The position numbers were made by a program, and so were the translations under genes. A DNA stretch of 64,000 nt from Tepidiphilus olei (GTDB taxonomy: Bacteria; Pseudomonadota; Gammaproteobacteria; Burkholderiales; Rhodocyclaceae), in assembly GCF_006980705.1 (NCBI RefSeq), contig NZ_SBHO01000005.1, positions 109,543 through 173,542 on the forward strand. The letters run 5' to 3'. Under the pieces are notes generated by a model. It made no database searches, was not told the origin of the DNA, and saw only the letters and a list, made by a program, of their open reading frames with translations. Shown piece by piece: positions 19,431 to 27,171 of the stretch (within the stretch, counting starts at the first letter, position 1; each line of letters opens with the position of its first letter).

Positions 19431-21869
19431 ATGGACCCACCGCTTTTGACCGCGCTTCTTGCTCATATTCCCGATGCAGTCTTGCTCACCGATGAGCGCG
19501 GCATCATCCTGGAGGTCAATGACGAGTTTTGCGCGCTGACGGGTTATGCCCGGGATGAAGTCATCGGTCAGACGCCACGTCTGTTGCGCTCCGGTCAGAT
19601 GTCTCCTTCGTTCTACCGCGAGCTGTGGACGACGATCCGCGCAGGCAAGCGTTGGCGGCACGACATCCTCAACCGGCACAAGGACGGCTCGCTCTACTGG
19701 TCCGACGAGATCATCGAACCGGTCGAATTCGGAGGCAAGCGCTACTACCTTGCTTTTCAGCGCGACGTCACCGAACATTACCGCACGCGGCAGGCGCTCG
19801 ATGAGGCCAAGGCGTGGCTCGAAGGTTTTCTTCGACTGAGTCCCGCGGTTTTCTACGTCTTGCCCGCGTCAGACCCTTTCGTGCCGCTTTTCGTGAGCGG
19901 CACGCTCGAAGCCCTCCAGGGTGAAAATCCTGAGCGCATTTTCTCCGATCGCCGCGCCTGGCTCGAGCGCGTGCACCCCGACGATCGATCGGCGCTACGA
20001 CGCGCATTCGATCCCACGGCCTGGGGCGAAGATCGCCTCTCGGTGCGCTACCGCCTGCGCTGCGCCGATGGGAGCTACCGTTGGCTGCGCGAGCGGGCGA
20101 TCCTCGTACGCGACGAAGCGGGGGTGCCGAGCTTCGTCGTCGGCGTGCTCCTCGATCTCGGTCAGGAGGCGGATCACTATCACCTGCTCGACAAACTCGC
20201 GACCAATCTTCCCGGGGCGCTCTACGTTTTCGAGAGCACGCCCGAGGGAAGAATGACCTTTCGCTATGTGAGCGAAGGCGTGGCCGATTTGTGTGGGGTT
20301 CCGGCCCGGGTCCTGCTCGCCGATGCCACGGCTTATTTCGCTTCGATCCATCCCCAAGACCTCCCTGCAGTGAAGGTTTATTATGATAATGTGGTAAGAA
20401 CGGCCACGCCTTGGCACCAGCGCTACCGCCATCTGTTGCCGGACGGGCGCATCGTCTGGATCGAGGGGCGCTCAGTGCCGGAGCGGCAAGCCGACGGGTC
20501 GCTGTGGTGGTATGGTTTCCTTGCCGACGTTACCGAACGGGTTGAGACCGAGCAGCGGATGCAGCGGCAGGAGGCTTTGCAGCGTACGATCCTCAACAAC
20601 CTCCAAGAAATTTTCTTCGTGGTGAGCGTGGAAGCAGATGGGTTTCGCTTCCGGAAAGGCAATGTTCGGTTTTGCGAGCTTTTCGGTATTGCTCCGGAAT
20701 CTTTTACGGATCGCCTGCCGCGAGACATCTTCCCCGTTGGCATAGCTGAGCGCATCGAAGAGAGGCTGCAACGCTGCGTCCAAGAGCGTCAGACCCTGCG
20801 TTTCGAAAACACCGTACCCACGATCAAGGGGCAGCGGCGCTTCGCCGTTTCGCTCGCGCCCTTGTTCGATGAGCACGGGCAGGTGACGCACCTCGTCGGT
20901 CTGGCGATGGACGTCACCGACTACCATACGCTCGTGCGCCAAAGCGCAGAGAACGAAAGGCTTGCCGAAGAACGCGCCCAGACGCTCGATTCGCTCCTTC
21001 GGGCCGTGGGCGAGGGTATTTTCGGTATCGATGCCGCTGGGCGCATCGCTTTTTGGAATCCGGCCGCCGAGCGCATCCTTGGTTACCGCGCCGATGAAGT
21101 GATCGGGCTCGATGCACATCTCACATTCCATGCACAACGCCCCGATGGAACGCCCTATCCACGGCACGAATGCCCCGTGCTGCGTGCCCTGCGTGAGCGC
21201 AGGAGCTTTTTTCTGATCGAAGAGCACTTTCGCCATCGCGATGGGCACTGGATCCCCGTTTTGCTCACGGCCACGCCGGTCGATGCTGAAGGCTCGGTGG
21301 CCGTTTTCTCCGACGTGACCACGATCAAGCAGATGCAGGAGACGCTGCGCCGCCAAGCCGAAACTGACCCGCTCACGGGTCTGGCGAATCGGCGCGCTTT
21401 TTTCGAAGCTTTGCGCCGCTATGAAATTGCGGTGCGCCAGGGAGATTGCGCAAGCATTTTGATGCTGGATCTCGATCACTTCAAACGCATCAACGATCAC
21501 TACGGCCATGCCGTGGGCGACGAAGTGTTACGGCGCTTTGCCGATGTGTTACGCGATACCGTACGGGGAGGAGATATGCCGGCGCGCATCGGCGGCGAAG
21601 AGTTTGCCGTCCTGCTGCCGCACACCGGGTTCGAAGGTGCCCTGACGCTGGCCGAGCGCATCCGCAGTGCCGTCGCTCAGCGCTGTTCGCTGCCGGAGCA
21701 TCCCGAACTGCAGGTGACGGTGAGCGTGGGCGTGAGCGAACTCTCGGCCCAGGATGCGGCGGCAGATCGGGCGCTCGTGCGCGCCGATGCCGCCCTGTAC
21801 GAGGCCAAGGCCCGCGGGCGGGATCGGGTGGTGGTGCGCGAAGGTGCGCTGGGCGCAGGGGATGCGTGA
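19431..21869 (+). CDS. Multi-PAS diguanylate cyclase
   Basis: Predicted 812-residue signalling protein making cyclic di-GMP. The ATG at 19431 is preferred because it starts directly with the first PAS domain. About five PAS/PAC units can be distinguished: residues ~5-115 (NDEFCALTGYARDEVIGQ), ~125-240 (HPDDRSALRRAF, CADGSYRWLRERA), ~245-370 (HPQDLPAVKVYY, LPDGRIVWIEGR), ~375-505, and ~515-640 (ILGYRADEVIG). The GGDEF domain (~650-805) has TDPLTGLANRRAFFEAL, LDLDHFKRINDHYGH and an intact GGEEF near residue 721, with the inhibitory RGGD site five residues before it. There are no membrane spans, so it is probably cytosolic and senses ligands or redox through its PAS domains. Confidence 0.9.
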   Translation: MDPPLLTALLAHIPDAVLLTDERGIILEVNDEFCALTGYARDEVIGQTPRLLRSGQMSPSFYRELWTTIRAGKRWRHDILNRHKDGSLYWSDEIIEPVEFGGKRYYLAFQRDVTEHYRTRQALDEAKAWLEGFLRLSPAVFYVLPASDPFVPLFVSGTLEALQGENPERIFSDRRAWLERVHPDDRSALRRAFDPTAWGEDRLSVRYRLRCADGSYRWLRERAILVRDEAGVPSFVVGVLLDLGQEADHYHLLDKLATNLPGALYVFESTPEGRMTFRYVSEGVADLCGVPARVLLADATAYFASIHPQDLPAVKVYYDNVVRTATPWHQRYRHLLPDGRIVWIEGRSVPERQADGSLWWYGFLADVTERVETEQRMQRQEALQRTILNNLQEIFFVVSVEADGFRFRKGNVRFCELFGIAPESFTDRLPRDIFPVGIAERIEERLQRCVQERQTLRFENTVPTIKGQRRFAVSLAPLFDEHGQVTHLVGLAMDVTDYHTLVRQSAENERLAEERAQTLDSLLRAVGEGIFGIDAAGRIAFWNPAAERILGYRADEVIGLDAHLTFHAQRPDGTPYPRHECPVLRALRERRSFFLIEEHFRHRDGHWIPVLLTATPVDAEGSVAVFSDVTTIKQMQETLRRQAETDPLTGLANRRAFFEALRRYEIAVRQGDCASILMLDLDHFKRINDHYGHAVGDEVLRRFADVLRDTVRGGDMPARIGGEEFAVLLPHTGFEGALTLAERIRSAVAQRCSLPEHPELQVTVSVGVSELSAQDAAADRALVRADAALYEAKARGRDRVVVREGALGAGDA

Positions 21870-21881
21870 GCTTGAGCGCTT

Positions 21882-21961
21882 TAGGGAAACGCTGAATAAT
21901 TGGCTGCGCGGGCGAATCGCTGCGTTGCGCGGTGCTCGCTCATTTCTTCAGCGTCTCCCTA
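21882..21961. repeat. Inverted-repeat-bounded intergenic element, copy 3 (short)
   Basis: The arms TAGGGAAACGCTGAA (21882-21896) and TTCAGCGTCTCCCTA (21947-21961) pair with a single mismatch. The interior has the shared core GTTGCGCGGTGCTC (21924-21937) but lacks the second conserved half seen in copies 1 and 2, so it looks like an internally deleted version. It begins 12 bases after the diguanylate cyclase stop. Confidence 0.7.
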
Positions 21962-21965
21962 GTTC

Positions 21966-22141
21966 GTTGGGTGCCTGGGCGATGCGCTCGGCTTCTTGGC
22001 GGGGCTGCTCGACTGCACCGGCCGTGCGTTCGATGTCTTGGGCCATCACGGTGCTGCCGCGCGCCGTTCCTGCAGGAGCGAGGAGATGTTCTGGATGGCT
22101 TCGAGCGCCTGTCGCGCGCCTTCATGAAGGACTTCTTTGCT
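21966..22141 (-). pseudogene. Chemotaxis receptor (MCP) C-terminal fragment, frameshifted
   Basis: Minus-strand translation reads ARQALEAIQNISSLLQE in one frame, then in another TVMAQDIERTAGAVEQ. Together these resemble the end of a methyl-accepting chemotaxis signalling domain. One frameshift and truncation at both sides show it is a relic. Confidence 0.4.
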
Positions 22142-22206
22142 CGGTGGTGCGCTGTGCAAGGATGTGGCCGATTCGGCCAACGGTGTGCTAGCACCGAAAA
22201 CGGCAT

Positions 22207-22351
22207 GGGCGCCGCGGCACGCCAGCGCTGCAGCGTCGCGGCTGAAATACTCAACTCGCGAGCGACCGTCTCCACCGCCGCGCTTCTGCCGCGGCAACAG
22301 CCGTGACACCGTCTTGTCCTTGAACGTTTGTCCGTATTCTCGCCACTTCAT
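22207..22351 (-). pseudogene. Transposase N-terminal fragment, frameshifted
   Basis: Minus-strand translation gives MKWREYGQTFKDKTVSRLLP and, after a frame change, ETVARELSISAATLQRWRAA. This is the helix-turn-helix start of an IS3-type or related transposase. Nothing downstream of the HTH survives, and no terminal repeats were identified. It joins directly to the chemotaxis fragment, suggesting a deletion between two genes. Confidence 0.5.
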
Positions 22352-22487
22352 TCTTCCCTTATCGCTCTCGAGGTTTGGAATCTATCGAAACGACAACTAT
22401 TCTGACACGGAAGGGCATGGTGGAACCTCTGCGTACTTTGTGGGCAATGACCTATGAGGAACGTTCCCTTAACATCCATACAGAACT

Positions 22488-23162
22488 TTAGTCCAGAGAG
22501 GGTGTTAATTCCAATATTTTTGGAACCAATTCTTCAATAGGGCGACATTCACGCAAAGAAAAATGATATTTTTCAGTTATTCCTATCTTTTGCCCATTGA
22601 CATAATCTGAACCCGTTGCTTGTCTCGTAAATTTCCTTTTTTTGCCGTGTTCCATGTATATCTTTTTTAGTTCGGACAATTCCTGAAAAACAGTAATTCC
22701 TCCAATATCATGACACGGCCTATCAAATTTCCAAACGACAAAGATTTTAATTTCCCTGCCAAATTTATCGAGATCTTCTTTCTGGCATTTAAAATAACTC
22801 AGTAGTTTTGGCTCGTCGACGACTAACGTTTCTTTTGGAAAAAGAAATTCTCCAAGTTTTTCTGCTGCCTTCATGAAGGCGTAACCCTGCAAAAGTTTGG
22901 CCTCTATCCTGCAAACCAATGATTTTTGGTGACTGACATCGATTACCATAATATCAGGCTCTTTCACGTCTGTTGGTCTCCGACAAACGTAAGGAGTGTT
23001 GTTTTCTATGTGCCTTTTTATGACGTCAACGAGCTGTTCAGAGTATTGCAAATCCTTTTTAAAGGGATAATCGAATTTTGATCGTGCTTTGCATATATTG
23101 CAGTTTCCGCAAGACAATTGCTTGTCGGTTAAAAATTTTGGGTCAAATTTGCATGATAACAC
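22488..23162 (-). CDS. AT-rich hypothetical protein, possible PD-(D/E)XK nuclease
   Basis: 224 residues, strongly AT-rich and Lys/Ile-rich compared with the surrounding GC-rich genes, so probably acquired. The GTG start has AAAGGATC nearby as a ribosome binding site. The N-terminus has CGNCNIC (C18, C21, C24), a possible zinc or cluster site. KEPDIMVID (D70) followed by CRIEAKL (E87, K89) fits the D-(x)n-ExK core of restriction-type nucleases. No family was recognised beyond this. An adenine methyltransferase of similar composition lies upstream on the same strand, which supports a restriction-modification role as an inference only. Confidence 0.5.
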   Translation of the reverse strand: MLSCKFDPKFLTDKQLSCGNCNICKARSKFDYPFKKDLQYSEQLVDVIKRHIENNTPYVCRRPTDVKEPDIMVIDVSHQKSLVCRIEAKLLQGYAFMKAAEKLGEFLFPKETLVVDEPKLLSYFKCQKEDLDKFGREIKIFVVWKFDRPCHDIGGITVFQELSELKKIYMEHGKKRKFTRQATGSDYVNGQKIGITEKYHFSLRECRPIEELVPKILELTPSLD

Positions 23163-23184
23163 TTTTCATGATCCTTTTATGAAA

Positions 23185-23413
23185 TCACATTATTTGCATT
23201 CTAATGTTTCTTGTCGGGCAATGATGCCGTTCAGTTCGAAGAGCAAACTTTTCGTGAGAGGAAAATTTCCGCTTTTCACAGGGTGAACAAACCTTGCTAC
23301 TTTCCACAAGATTCAAACCTTGTTCCTGATCGTCAATCTTATACCCACCTACGGTGATGCCATCGAGTAAGGTTTTTTATTTCCGAAAAAGTGAGAGGGT
23401 TATCTGCCAACAC
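23185..23413 (-). pseudogene. Broken small gene between the methyltransferase and nuclease-like gene
   Basis: On the minus strand a GTG at 23413 with AGGA upstream opens LADNPLTFSEIK. After a one-base slip in a run of six T (23373-23378) it continues LLDGITVGGYKIDDQEQG and then VCSPCEKRKF up to a TGA at 23185. Removing one base from the homopolymer restores a frame of about 75 codons. The CSPC pair suggests a zinc-binding protein. The two halves read as one protein of similar composition, which supports a frameshifted gene rather than chance. Upstream to 23607 only AT-rich DNA is seen. Confidence 0.35.
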
Positions 23414-23607
23414 TGACGCATCCTATACAAACTCCGTTTTCATTTTATGAAAACAAAACAGATCTGTTTCACCGAATAAGTTGGAACTTCAATAGGAATC
23501 AACCCTCTTCCCAATGAAAGCCTGGAGTGTCGAATAATTACATTTGTCAGACACTCTTGGCGTGTCAGTCGATGTACTTACCTCAAATGTATTGCACGAG
23601 AAACTCC

Positions 23608-23635
23608 GCAACCGCATCATTAACGAGGCGGTTGC
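23608..23635 (-). terminator. Hairpin after the adenine methyltransferase gene
   Basis: GCAACCGC (23608-23615) and GCGGTTGC (23628-23635) are exact complements around a 12-base loop, 10 bases beyond the methyltransferase stop on the minus strand. The following bases GGAGTTTCTC are only weakly T-rich, so it may attenuate rather than fully terminate. Confidence 0.4.
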
Positions 23636-23645
23636 TGTTGAAATT

Positions 23646-24236
23646 TTATCTAATTTTTTTATTGGGAATTAGAATCCAATCAATGGACGTCTGTCCTGAA
23701 TAGTCTTTATCCCAAACAAACCAAGCAAAGGGGATCATGCTGCTTTGTTTTCTGGTTTCCGATTCCTTGGTTAAAGGCAATCGATTGGAAAATACATAAA
23801 CTTTTTTCAATGGGTGATTTTTGAACATCTCATAACGAGACTTGCCCTCCAAAAAAGCAAGTTTACACAACATGGCGACTTTTTTTCTCGCACATTCCAA
23901 AGCATGTTCAACGAATTCTTGCGCCAAACGATATGGTGGATTCGTAATGATGTGGTCGACGGTACGCCATTCCTTTAGAAAATCTACCCCTTTTTCGCCA
24001 TAGATATTATCGTAACGAATATCAGTGGCAATACAACCTGGGAAATACCTTGCGATATTTCCAGATCCGCAAGCAGGTTCCCAGACGGTTCCATCAAAAG
24101 ATTCTCGTTCAAGAAGCGCCTCTACCGCAATTCCAGGAGTTGGGTAATTATCCATCGCATCTCTCGTTTTGCTAAATCCAACAATAGATTGAGCTTTCTT
24201 GAGCGAAGAATACTCCTGCTTCCCAGGAATTTTCAT
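23646..24236 (-). CDS. DNA adenine-specific methyltransferase-like protein
   Basis: 196-residue, AT-rich gene. ATG at 24236 follows CGGAGAAA. The SAM-binding motif I is WEPACGSGNIARYF (~52-65), TDIRYDN fits motif II/III, and the catalytic motif IV is TNPPYRLA (NPPY at 99-102), typical of amino (N6-adenine) methyltransferases. It is short and has no obvious target-recognition domain, like many phage-encoded adenine methylases. It precedes a broken gene and a possible nuclease on the same strand, which suggests the remains of a mobile restriction-modification cassette. AT content marks it as foreign to this chromosome. Confidence 0.75.
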   Translation of the reverse strand: MKIPGKQEYSSLKKAQSIVGFSKTRDAMDNYPTPGIAVEALLERESFDGTVWEPACGSGNIARYFPGCIATDIRYDNIYGEKGVDFLKEWRTVDHIITNPPYRLAQEFVEHALECARKKVAMLCKLAFLEGKSRYEMFKNHPLKKVYVFSNRLPLTKESETRKQSSMIPFAWFVWDKDYSGQTSIDWILIPNKKIR

Positions 24237-24544
24237 TTATTTTCTCCGATGCTATTCGTCACGCCACTTTTTGCTTGGGTTGAACCAAGGTTGTTTTAGC
24301 GAGAATTTTCCAGGTATCTCGCCCGAATCAGGCCATCGACAGGTAGCCGTCGGTACTCACGACCAACGGGAACATCGATCAACCTCGGTTTTCCGGAAAA
24401 CTCGCGGTGAAACCGGCTCTTCATGATTCTCGGTACTGAATTCCCCCCGATTTCCCCCGTTCTGGCCGCCTGTCGCGGCCTCGTGCCCCGGTTTTTCCTT
24501 GTCCACGGCCGCTGTGGGCACACTGCGGCCGTGGGTGGGCCTCA

Positions 24545-25088
24545 CTAGCGGATGGCACCGGACTTCACGAGCCACACCGTGCGCCGAAGGTTGTAGCAGG
24601 CGGCCATCAGGGTGAGGGCAAAGTCGGCTCTTGCCTGTCCAATGGTGCGGATCATCTTGCCGCCCAGGTGTTCGATCGCAGCAAACACGTGCTCGACCCG
24701 GGCACGGACGCGGGCAATGCGCGTGTTGCGCGCGCTCGGCCGCTTAGAGAGCGGCCGATGGGGCTTGGCCTTACGCTGGGGATCTGCGACCGATAGCCTT
24801 TGGCCTGCAGCGTTTCTTCCCGCTCCTTGCTCGCATAGCTCCGGTCGGCATAAACGTCGCGGCCCGTGTTGCCGGAGTCGAGCAGCGCCTCGAAGTGCCG
24901 GCCGTGTCGGTCTTCAGACGCCGGATGAGCTTGTGCTTGCGATCGACACAGACCAAGCGCTTGTAGCTGTAGTGGCTCTTGCCATGTTTCTTGGTCCAGG
25001 TGGCGTCGAGGTCTTTTTGACGGTGTTTCGCCGGACTCCACCCGATGGGCATGGTGAGGTGGTTCGCAATTTTTTCGACCATGCGCAT
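24545..25088 (-). pseudogene. IS5-family transposase, frameshifted and truncated
   Basis: Minus-strand frames read in order DLDATWTKKHGKSHYSYKRL and RKHKLIRRLKTD, then NTGRDVYADRSYASKEREE in a second frame, and finally CYNLRRTVWLVKSGAIR up to a TAG at 24545. These are consecutive blocks of an IS5-type DDE transposase with two frameshifts, near 24900 and 24780. The N-terminal third is missing. No terminal inverted repeats were identified. The flanking 24237-24544 shows only short unconvincing ORFs. Confidence 0.75.
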
Positions 25089-25252
25089 GCTGAGGGTCTG
25101 GGCTCGTCTGAGACGTGCGTCTAGGGCGAATTATGGGCACTGGATGTGAGGTGTGTCAATCCGTGCAAGACCTACGAATGGATGATCTACTGGCAAGCAG
25201 GATGCGCCGTCAGGGCAGTGACAATACCTTGCTTGACCTTCGCGGCGATGGG

Positions 25253-25424
25253 TCAAGGTGGATGAACCGTGTCTTCGACGATCAGCCGGTCGAGAATTTC
25301 GCCGGTGAGGACGACGGGATCGTCGGTGAATCGTCGTCCGAGGTCCCAGATTCGGGTGTCTTTGCCCAGGGGGATCGTCACTTCTAGTGGGCAAACGCGG
25401 GTGGCGTTTGGGTTTGCGGCTCAT
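25253..25424 (-). pseudogene. Frameshifted small ORF coupled to the Cas2-like remnant
   Basis: ATG at 25424 overlaps the TGA of the preceding ORF. It reads MSRKPK and, after a one-base shift, NATRVCPLEVTIPLGKDTR, RIWDLGRRFTDDPVVLTGE and ILDRLIVEDTVHPP, to a stop at 25253. The restored protein would have about 56 residues. No family is recognised. The tight coupling suggests an old operon with the Cas-like ORF. Confidence 0.3.
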
Positions 25425-25889
25425 GTCCAGTTCTCCCGTACGAAGTGTTCGAAGGCGTAGAGGATGCGCATCGTTTCGTTTTGCCAGCGGGTCCGTTCGG
25501 CGTGGTACGCGGCGAGTGCCCAGCGTTGCGCAGGGTATTGCAACGGTTTGTGAGCGTGATGGAAGACAGCGTGGGCGTGCAGGGCGGCGCCGGTGAAGGT
25601 GACGTGCGGGTTGGCAGTGATGCTGCGCACGTGGCGCAGGGGCACGGCGTGACGGGGGTTCCCGTCGTGGGCGCGGAGGACGAGGCGCTCGGTGCCGTCG
25701 AGTTCGACGGTGACTTCGTCGTTGGGCAAGATGAGGAGCGGACGGCCGAAGGCGTCGAGCGCATCGGGGGCGGGGTCGTCGTGCAGGCGACGTTCGATCG
25801 CTTGCAGCGTTTGGCTGGCATCCCAGACTGGCCAGCCGCGCCGGATCGCTGATGTCGTAGCCGATGAGGAAGAGGTGCCGTCCGTTCAT
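25421..25889 (-). pseudogene. Degraded CRISPR adaptation gene: Cas2-like start joined to a Cas1-like segment
   Basis: ATG at 25889 on the minus strand gives MNGRHLFLIGYDISDPARL, which closely resembles the first beta strand and loop of Cas2, including the catalytic-type YDI(S)D. After about 24 codons the frame changes and continues through LQAIERRLHDDP, RPLLILPNDEVTVELDG, TERLVLRAHDGNPRHAVPLR and HVRSITANPHVTFTGAAL to VRENWT and a TGA. That second part is reminiscent of a Cas1 N-terminal beta domain, but the match is weak. The rest of both genes is missing and no CRISPR array is seen. It is interpreted as a deletion remnant. Confidence 0.35.
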
Positions 25890-25971
25890 GCGTTCAGTAT
25901 GGCGCAGAGATGCGGGGGGCGGCGGCGATGGCAAGCTTGTCGGGAGGGCCATTGGCTCGAGATTCCACCTA

Positions 25972-25977
25972 TATAAT
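25972..25977 (+). promoter_or_regulatory. Possible -10 box of sbcDC
   Basis: TATAAT lies 39 bases before the chosen sbcD start in an otherwise GC-rich region. No good -35 hexamer sits at the usual distance; the nearest candidate, TTGGCT, is only 14 bases away. Confidence 0.35.
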
Positions 25978-26016
25978 CGGGCGCGAACGAACCGAATTTC
26001 GATGGAATGGATGCAC

Positions 26017-27171
26017 ATGAGAATCCTTCACACTGCCGACTGGCACCTCGGCCGCGTCTATCACGGTGTCTCGCTCCTGGAAGATCAGGCGTACGTGCTC
26101 GATCAGTTGGTCGGGCTCGTGCGTTCGGAGCGCCCGGACGTGGTGCTGATCGCCGGCGACGTCTACGACCGCTCGATCCCGCCGGCCGAGGCCGTTCGCT
26201 TGCTCGACGAGACGCTCACCCGAATCGTGGTGGGGGAACGTACGCCAGTCGTCCTCATCGCTGGCAACCACGACAGCCCCGATCGGCTCGGCTTTGGCGC
26301 GCGCCTGCTGGCCGACGCCGGGCTTACGATCCGGGGGCTCGCGGCTGCCGACACATCTCCCGTGGTGCTGCAAGACCGCCATGGGGAGGTCGCATTCCAT
26401 CCGCTGCCCTATGCCGAGCCTTCCGTGGTGCGCCAGTCTCTGCAGGACGAGTCGATCGCGGATCATCACGCGGCGATGAGGGCCCAGGTCGAACGCATTC
26501 GACAGCTCCACGATCCGAGCCGCCGTTCGGTGCTCATCGCTCATGCGTTCGTCCAGGGTGGAACGGAGAGTGAATCGGAACGCCCTCTGTCGGTCGGAGG
26601 GACGGGTGCCGTCGGGGCGGAACTCTTCGAGGGATTCCACTTCGTGGCGCTCGGTCACCTGCATCGCCCTCAGAGCTTGGCTGGCGGTCGTATCGACTAT
26701 GCCGGTTCGCCCTTGAAATATTCCTTTGCCGAGGCTGGTCACGACAAGAGCGTTTCCCTGGTCGAGCTCGACGCTCAGGGCCGAGTACGCATCGAACGCC
26801 TGCCGCTCACCCCGCGGCGAGACTTGCGCCTCCTCACGGGCACCCTGGACGAGATCCTTGCTGCCGCTGAGACCGATTCCGCTCGGGACGATTACGTCCT
26901 TGCCCGGCTCACGGATACGGGGGCGATCCTCGATGCGATGGGGAAACTGCGCACGGCCTATCCCAATGCGCTCGCCATCGAACGTCCGCGATTTGCGGGA
27001 ACGGGGGCGGGGCTCGAAGCAGGCACCGATCACCGCAAAGTCGGGCTGGACGAACTCTTCGAGGCTTTCTACCGTGAGATGACGGGCCGCGCACTCGATG
27101 AGGAAGCCAAGCGTCTGCTGCACGCCGAGATGACTGCCCTATCCCAACAGGAACGCGAGGTGGCTCCATGA
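26017..27171 (+). CDS. sbcD: Exonuclease subunit SbcD
   Basis: Mn-dependent nuclease subunit of the SbcCD (Mre11-Rad50 type) complex that opens hairpins and blocked DNA ends. Three in-frame ATGs occur (26002, 26011, 26017). The last is chosen because it starts with the canonical MRILHTADWHLGR and gives 384 residues. Metallophosphatase motifs are in order: TADWHLG, IAGDVYDRSIPP, LIAGNHDSPDRL, LIAHAFVQGG and ALGHLHRPQ, then the capping domain. The TGA overlaps the sbcC ATG (ATGA), the usual arrangement for stoichiometric expression. Confidence 0.95.
   Translation: MRILHTADWHLGRVYHGVSLLEDQAYVLDQLVGLVRSERPDVVLIAGDVYDRSIPPAEAVRLLDETLTRIVVGERTPVVLIAGNHDSPDRLGFGARLLADAGLTIRGLAAADTSPVVLQDRHGEVAFHPLPYAEPSVVRQSLQDESIADHHAAMRAQVERIRQLHDPSRRSVLIAHAFVQGGTESESERPLSVGGTGAVGAELFEGFHFVALGHLHRPQSLAGGRIDYAGSPLKYSFAEAGHDKSVSLVELDAQGRVRIERLPLTPRRDLRLLTGTLDEILAAAETDSARDDYVLARLTDTGAILDAMGKLRTAYPNALAIERPRFAGTGAGLEAGTDHRKVGLDELFEAFYREMTGRALDEEAKRLLHAEMTALSQQEREVAP

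Noticed and set aside
24296..24523. 75-codon minus-strand frame beside the IS5 remnant
   Set aside because: Composition is compatible with chance in GC-rich DNA, and it adjoins a degraded element with no matching transposase segment.
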